From: Candidatus Cloacimonadota bacterium
GTDB lineage: Bacteria; Muiribacteriota; UBA6191
Direction: 5' to 3'
Assembly: GCA_023954715.1 (NCBI GenBank)
Contig: JAGSHD010000014.1
Span: 1-64,000 of the forward strand
DNA: 64,000 bases
Positions 59,933 through 64,000 of the stretch are shown piece by piece. The translations under genes were made by a program, and so were the position numbers. Below the pieces are notes generated by a model, which worked only from the letters and a program-made list of their open reading frames with translations, ran no database searches and had not been told where the DNA came from. Positions within the stretch are counted from its first letter, which is position 1; each line of letters starts with the position of its first letter.

Positions 59933-61183
59933 TTAGCTCCTTAGAAGAATCATGTTAGGGTTTTCTAAAAGAGCAATTACTTCATTAGAAAAATGAGCAG
60001 CAACAGAACCATCAACAACTCTATGATCAAAACACCATGATAGATTCATCATAGATCGAATAACAATTTCGTGGTTTCTTACTACAGCTCGCTCTTGTAA
60101 TTTAGTCATTCCAAGGATAGCTACTTCTGGATAATTAATAATTGGAGTTGCAAATAACCCGCCCACTGATCCAATATTGGAAACTGTGATTGTTGAACCT
60201 TTTAACTCATTAGTAGTAATTTTTCCGTCTCTAGTTTTTTGGGCTAGAGTATTCACTTCTTGAGCGATTTCTAAAATAGATTTATTGGCTACATCTTTTA
60301 TAACAGGAACAATAAGTCCTTTGTCAGTAGCTACAGCCATACCCACATTATGAACCTTATGTATAACTAGTTCGTTAGTGTTTAAATCTAATGAAGAGTT
60401 AACATTTTCAAACTTTGTTAATGCTAAAGAAACTGCCTTTATAAAAAATGGCATATAAGTAAGTTTAATACCAAGATCAAGTGCATCTTGTTTTAGTTGT
60501 CCACGAAGATCAACTAATTTTGTCAAATCTACTTCATCAAAATATGCAAAGTGAGGAACAATCGATTTTGATTCGACCATTCGATCAGCAATAATTTTTC
60601 GAAGGCCTTTCACTTGAACTCTTTCATCACCTTCAAGATCATGAACAGGAGTACTTGCTACTCTTTGAGATGAAAAAATAGGGACACTAGATGAACCAGT
60701 ATTTTTGTAATTTTGTACATCTTCTTTGGTAACTCGTCCACCTTTTCCAGTGCCAGCTACCAAATTAATGTCCACACCAAGATCTCTAGCAACTTTTCGA
60801 GTAGCAGGAGTAGCTAATGATTTTTCACCACTAGTTTTAGCTGCTACAGGAGCTGAATTTAAAGGGCACTCTTTTTTTTGCTCAATTTTTTCGACTGGTT
60901 TTTCTTCAGGAGCTTTTGTTTCTTTGGTCGTTACTTCATCAGCAACTTCTAAGTCGTAAAGGGCTTTGTCTTTAAATGCTATATCACCTTCAGGTATATA
61001 TTGTTTTGATAATACGCCGGGATGAACTGCAGGTAGTTCCACCGATGCTTTATCAGTCATTACCTGTACAATTGGCTCATCTTGTTCAACGGTATCGCCG
61101 ACATTTTTTAGCCATTCAACAACTTCACCCTCAACCACACCTTCACCGATATCAGGAAGGCAAACAGTAACTGTTTTAGACAT
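59933..61183 (-). CDS. bkdB: Dihydrolipoyl acyltransferase (E2), branched-chain type
   Basis: 416 residues. One lipoyl domain (~1-78, lipoyl Lys in VMTDKASVELPAV), an Ala/Lys/Glu linker, a peripheral-subunit-binding domain (~124-165, ATPATRKVARDLGVDIN), and the acyltransferase core (~190-415) with catalytic SWCFDHRVVDGS. It forms the core of a 2-oxoacid dehydrogenase and passes acyl groups to CoA. The PDIGEGVVEGEVVEW start resembles branched-chain E2 enzymes; partners E1-alpha/beta agree. AAGGACG precedes the ATG. Pyruvate cannot be excluded as a further substrate. Confidence 0.88.
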   Translation of the reverse strand: MSKTVTVCLPDIGEGVVEGEVVEWLKNVGDTVEQDEPIVQVMTDKASVELPAVHPGVLSKQYIPEGDIAFKDKALYDLEVADEVTTKETKAPEEKPVEKIEQKKECPLNSAPVAAKTSGEKSLATPATRKVARDLGVDINLVAGTGKGGRVTKEDVQNYKNTGSSSVPIFSSQRVASTPVHDLEGDERVQVKGLRKIIADRMVESKSIVPHFAYFDEVDLTKLVDLRGQLKQDALDLGIKLTYMPFFIKAVSLALTKFENVNSSLDLNTNELVIHKVHNVGMAVATDKGLIVPVIKDVANKSILEIAQEVNTLAQKTRDGKITTNELKGSTITVSNIGSVGGLFATPIINYPEVAILGMTKLQERAVVRNHEIVIRSMMNLSWCFDHRVVDGSVAAHFSNEVIALLENPNMILLRS

Positions 61184-61240
61184 AATTCGTCCTTATATAA
61201 GTGGCTCTAGTAATCAGTTAGAGCCATTAAAATTGTAAAA

Positions 61241-62215
61241 TTAATAATCGTAAGTATCTTTAATTGCTTTGATCACTCTTGGAGAATCTGGCATATACTC
61301 GTGCTCATGGGCATTGGCAAATGGAGTATCAAAACCACAACATCTGAATACCGGTGCCTCTAAGTGTAAAAATGCTTTTTCCATGATCAATGCAGAAATT
61401 TCAGCAGCAAATCCCATAGTTTTTGGAGCTTCTTGAGATACAACGCACTTACCTGTTTTTTTGATAGATGCAATGATTGTATCGATATCTAAAGGATTTA
61501 AAGTACGAAGATTTAAAACCTCTACATCGATACCCATAGCTTCTGCCTTTTTAGCAGCTTCAAGGTTTTGATGATGCTGAGCACCCCAACCAATCAAAGT
61601 TAAGTCTTTACCCTCTCTAGCCACTTGAGCTTGTCCTAGTGGAATTTCATAATCATCCAAAGGTACTTCGCATTTAGATGCTCGATAAATTCTTTTAGGC
61701 TCAAGAAACAAGATAGGATCGTCTGTTCTAAGTGAAGCTAATAGTAAACCTTTTGCCTCATAGGGATCAGAAGGGATAACTACTTTAATACCTGGTGTAT
61801 GTAAAAACTGTGCTTCTGGAGACTGAGAGTGATAACAACCACCGTGAATACCGCCACCATAAGGTGTTCTTATAACCATTCCGGCTGTAAATGAGTTGCC
61901 AGATCTAAATCTAGATTTTGCTACTTCGTTTACAATTTGATCATAAGCAGGAAAAATATAATCAGCAAATTGGATTTCAGGGCAAGGCTTGAAACCGTTC
62001 ATGGCAAGACCCATAGCAAATCCGATGATTCCTTGTTCAACAATTGGAGTGTTGAAACATCTAGGCTCACCAAAACGATCGGTTAGACCTTTAGTCGCAC
62101 GAAATACTCCACCAAATCCACCAACGTCCTCTCCAAAAACAACAACTTTGTCGTTTCTTTCCATTTCAAGATGAAGTGCATCATTAACAGCTTCAATAAT
62201 ATTCATTACTTTCAT
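61241..62215 (-). CDS. bkdA2: 2-oxoisovalerate dehydrogenase E1 beta subunit
   Basis: 324 residues. Transketolase-like beta subunit that forms the ThDP site with E1-alpha. Segments FGEDVGGFGGVFRATKGL, FNTPIVEQGIIGFA, IQFADYIFPAYDQIVNE, HSQSPEAQFLHTPGIKVV and FRCCGFDTPF closely follow branched-chain E1-beta (BCKDHB type) rather than pyruvate E1-beta. Its ATG shares a base with the E1-alpha stop codon, so the subunits are coupled. 57 bases separate it from the E2 gene. Confidence 0.88.
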   Translation of the reverse strand: MKVMNIIEAVNDALHLEMERNDKVVVFGEDVGGFGGVFRATKGLTDRFGEPRCFNTPIVEQGIIGFAMGLAMNGFKPCPEIQFADYIFPAYDQIVNEVAKSRFRSGNSFTAGMVIRTPYGGGIHGGCYHSQSPEAQFLHTPGIKVVIPSDPYEAKGLLLASLRTDDPILFLEPKRIYRASKCEVPLDDYEIPLGQAQVAREGKDLTLIGWGAQHHQNLEAAKKAEAMGIDVEVLNLRTLNPLDIDTIIASIKKTGKCVVSQEAPKTMGFAAEISALIMEKAFLHLEAPVFRCCGFDTPFANAHEHEYMPDSPRVIKAIKDTYDY

Positions 62216-63306
62216 TAGTGGGACTCCTCTTTAGTGAACTCTTTAAGAAAATCATATTGTTCTTGTAAGTTCCATGGAATGTCGCTGTATACTTCATTGA
62301 ACATACTGTCAATTCCAGGCTTTGGTTTAGCTTTAGCTATAGCAATACTTTCTTCGATTTCTTCGATTAGAGCATTGTAAAACTCTAGATCTTGTTCTTC
62401 TGACCAAAGATTATTTTTGATAAGATACTTTTTTACTCGCTCGATAGGGCAAAGTTTTTCCCATTTGGCAACTTCATCGTCAGTACGGTATGCACTCGGA
62501 TCATCAGCCGTAGAGTGAGGTCCGATTCGATAGGCCATAGCTTCGATTAAAACGGGTCCGTTTCCGGCAGCACAATACTCTCTTGCTTCTTGAACTGTGT
62601 CATAAATAGCAAATGCATCCATAGCATCTATTCTATATGTTTTCATTCCGTAACCAATACCACGAGGGGCTATTCCGTCACCAGCAAATTGATCTTTACT
62701 TGGAGTAGAGATTGCATAATGATTATTTCTACAATAGAAAATCACAGGAGCCTTAGTTACAGCAGCCATATTTAAACCAGCATGAAAGTCTCCCTCTGAT
62801 GCTGCTCCTTCTGCAAAATAACACATAGTTACAGCATCTTCGCCTCGTAGCTTTTGAGCATAAGCACAACCAGCAGCTTGCGGGATTTGTGTGGCAAGAG
62901 TTGAAGAAACAGTAACGGCGTTCAGTTCTTTTTTACCAAAGTGGTTCGACATTTGTCGACCTTTAGCTGTATCGTCTACATTCAGTAACATATGATCGCA
63001 ATATTCTTGGATCGTGAAACCTTTCATGAAGATTGCACCTTGTTCTCTGTATTGATAAAAATGCCAATCTTGTGGTTTTAGAGCTGCTGCTGAAACAACA
63101 GTAGATGCTTCTTCACCTCTTGACGGCATAGCAAAGGTAACAATGCTTTGTCTTTGTAATGTGACCATTCTTTCATCGATTCTTTTTGTTTGAAGCATAA
63201 TTTTATAGGCTTGTAACAATAAGTCATCAGAGATTGTTTTTTGATAACCATCCCGAATCTCTCCATCTTCATTCAGATAGGAAATAGTTTCGATCTCAAA
63301 TTTCAT
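62215..63306 (-). CDS. bkdA1: 2-oxoisovalerate dehydrogenase E1 alpha subunit
   Basis: 363 residues. ThDP-dependent decarboxylase subunit, first gene of the cluster. Strong branched-chain signatures: AKGRQMSNHFGKKE, SSTLATQIPQAAGCAYA, EGAASEGDFHAGLNMA, FYCRNNHYAISTPSKDQ, IEAMAYRIGPHSTADD. The phosphorylatable-loop sequence HSTADDPSAYR matches mammalian BCKDHA. The ThDP GDG motif is AEG here. AGAGG precedes the ATG, and a 6-bp hairpin AGCAAG-AAAA-CTTGCT (63324-63339) lies in the leader. The complex degrades Val/Leu/Ile-derived keto acids to acyl-CoAs, which can prime branched fatty acids. Confidence 0.88.
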   Translation of the reverse strand: MKFEIETISYLNEDGEIRDGYQKTISDDLLLQAYKIMLQTKRIDERMVTLQRQSIVTFAMPSRGEEASTVVSAAALKPQDWHFYQYREQGAIFMKGFTIQEYCDHMLLNVDDTAKGRQMSNHFGKKELNAVTVSSTLATQIPQAAGCAYAQKLRGEDAVTMCYFAEGAASEGDFHAGLNMAAVTKAPVIFYCRNNHYAISTPSKDQFAGDGIAPRGIGYGMKTYRIDAMDAFAIYDTVQEAREYCAAGNGPVLIEAMAYRIGPHSTADDPSAYRTDDEVAKWEKLCPIERVKKYLIKNNLWSEEQDLEFYNALIEEIEESIAIAKAKPKPGIDSMFNEVYSDIPWNLQEQYDFLKEFTKEESH

Positions 63307-63516
63307 ATATACCTCTTTGTATAAGCAAGAAAACTTGCTAATCCATGTATCTCTATTTAGAAATACATATCGTTTGTTTTATGTGTATAGCCAACTTTAG
63401 TTTTATGTTTTTGACATATTACTAAATTGAAAAATCAACTTAAGTCGACTATGGTTTGAGTCTAATAATAGACACTGTAATTAGCCCTCTTCATCAGATT
63501 AAGGCTAAACTACTAA
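63307..63516 (-). other. Leader region of the E1-alpha operon
   Basis: 210 bases between lipA and the E1-alpha gene. Contains the small leader hairpin at 63324-63339. No convincing -35/-10 pair or terminator for lipA was found, so co-transcription with lipA remains possible. Confidence 0.45.
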
Positions 63517-64000
63517 CTACGCTTGTTGTTTGTTTATATATTCATTGATGAAAAACTCACCAGCTTTATAACTAGATCTAACTAATGGGCCAGACGCTAC
63601 CATTTTAAAACCAAGATTGTATGCAATTTCTTTGAATTTATCAAACTGTTTCGGAGGTACAAATCTCATAACAGGCGCATGATCTTGAGATGGTTGTAAA
63701 TATTGTCCTAGACTTAAAAAATCTATGGAGTTTTCTCTCATATCTTTCATAGCCTCAATGATTTCTTCATCTGTTTCACCCAAGCCGAGCATTAAAGAGG
63801 ATTTAGTGTAGATACCATTGTTGGCATCTTTTACTCTTCTTAGTTGCATAAGAGATTGATCATAAGTTGCACGTGGGTCACGAATACTTGGGGTTAAGCG
63901 ACGAACAGTCTCTAAATTATGTGAAAAAACATGAGGTTTAGCATCTATGATTTTTTGGATAGATACTTCACTACCAGAAAAGTCACCGGTTAACACTTCT
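63517..64000 (-). CDS. lipA: Lipoyl synthase, C-terminal part (cut by window edge)
   Basis: About 161 C-terminal residues of a radical-SAM lipoyl synthase, which inserts two sulphurs into octanoyl-E2. Visible: VLTGDFSGSEVSIQKIIDAKP, HNLETVRRLTPSIRDPRATY, SSLMLGLGETDEEI, LSLGQYLQPSQDHAPV and the terminal GPLVRSSYKAGEFF with the conserved cluster-ligand Ser. The two cysteine cluster motifs lie beyond the window. Start not seen. Confidence 0.93.
   Translation of the reverse strand, partial: EVLTGDFSGSEVSIQKIIDAKPHVFSHNLETVRRLTPSIRDPRATYDQSLMQLRRVKDANNGIYTKSSLMLGLGETDEEIIEAMKDMRENSIDFLSLGQYLQPSQDHAPVMRFVPPKQFDKFKEIAYNLGFKMVASGPLVRSSYKAGEFFINEYINKQQA

Noticed and set aside
61241-63306. Pyruvate dehydrogenase E1 alpha/beta
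   Set aside because: Motif by motif the subunits follow branched-chain E1; pyruvate use cannot be excluded, but the name is not supported.

Overview
The window comes from an AT-rich bacterium using the standard bacterial code (TAA, TAG and TGA all act as stops). Sec signal peptides, a lipoprotein, a glutathione-type glyoxalase II and lipoylated 2-oxoacid dehydrogenase genes point to a diderm, respiring heterotroph. The sequence alone does not place the phylum. Several genes start at GTG or TTG, and one probably starts at a non-canonical codon. I saw no tRNA, rRNA, CRISPR array, insertion sequence or phage integrase.

Layout: (1) 1-4.8 kb: a SprA-related putative metalloprotease, diverging from an Hsp70-DUF3731 chaperone followed by a Ser/Thr kinase-like protein. 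(2) 4.8-38.1 kb, minus strand: a membrane-anchored CBM20-esterase followed by two giant secreted paralogues of about 4,730 and 5,889 residues. These two fill half the window. (3) 38.5-44.9 kb: small housekeeping and envelope genes, namely glyoxalase II, a pentapeptide-repeat protein, secreted small proteins, a degenerate nuclease, peptide deformylase, a thioredoxin-like protein and an EEP-family hydrolase. (4) 45-51.9 kb: two tandem membrane-bound SpoIIE/PP2C phosphatases with very large extracytoplasmic regions. (5) 52-55.6 kb: two secreted proteins of unknown function, one ending in a double zinc ribbon. (6) 56-64 kb, minus strand: an NSS-family sodium symporter, lipB, and a branched-chain 2-oxoacid dehydrogenase operon (E3, E2, E1-beta, E1-alpha) with lipA upstream.

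The most unusual content is the giant pair. Both share one plan: a Sec signal, an N-terminal beta domain ending in a PYSVS motif, a long beta-rich shaft, an HxH motif, then about 2,000 residues in total of a degenerate ten-residue repeat. This repeat tract is interrupted by beta-propeller blocks and capped by a second HxH motif and a Cys-containing tip. The propeller families differ between paralogues: Kelch/Asp-box in the longer one, Asp-box and TolB-like in the shorter one. That suggests modular exchange of bead domains on a common fibre. I infer a long surface fibre or adhesin; nothing in the sequence proves its function.

The 58.5-64 kb block is metabolically coherent. LipA and LipB supply the lipoyl cofactor for the E2 encoded between them, and E1 sequence motifs match branched-chain rather than pyruvate enzymes.
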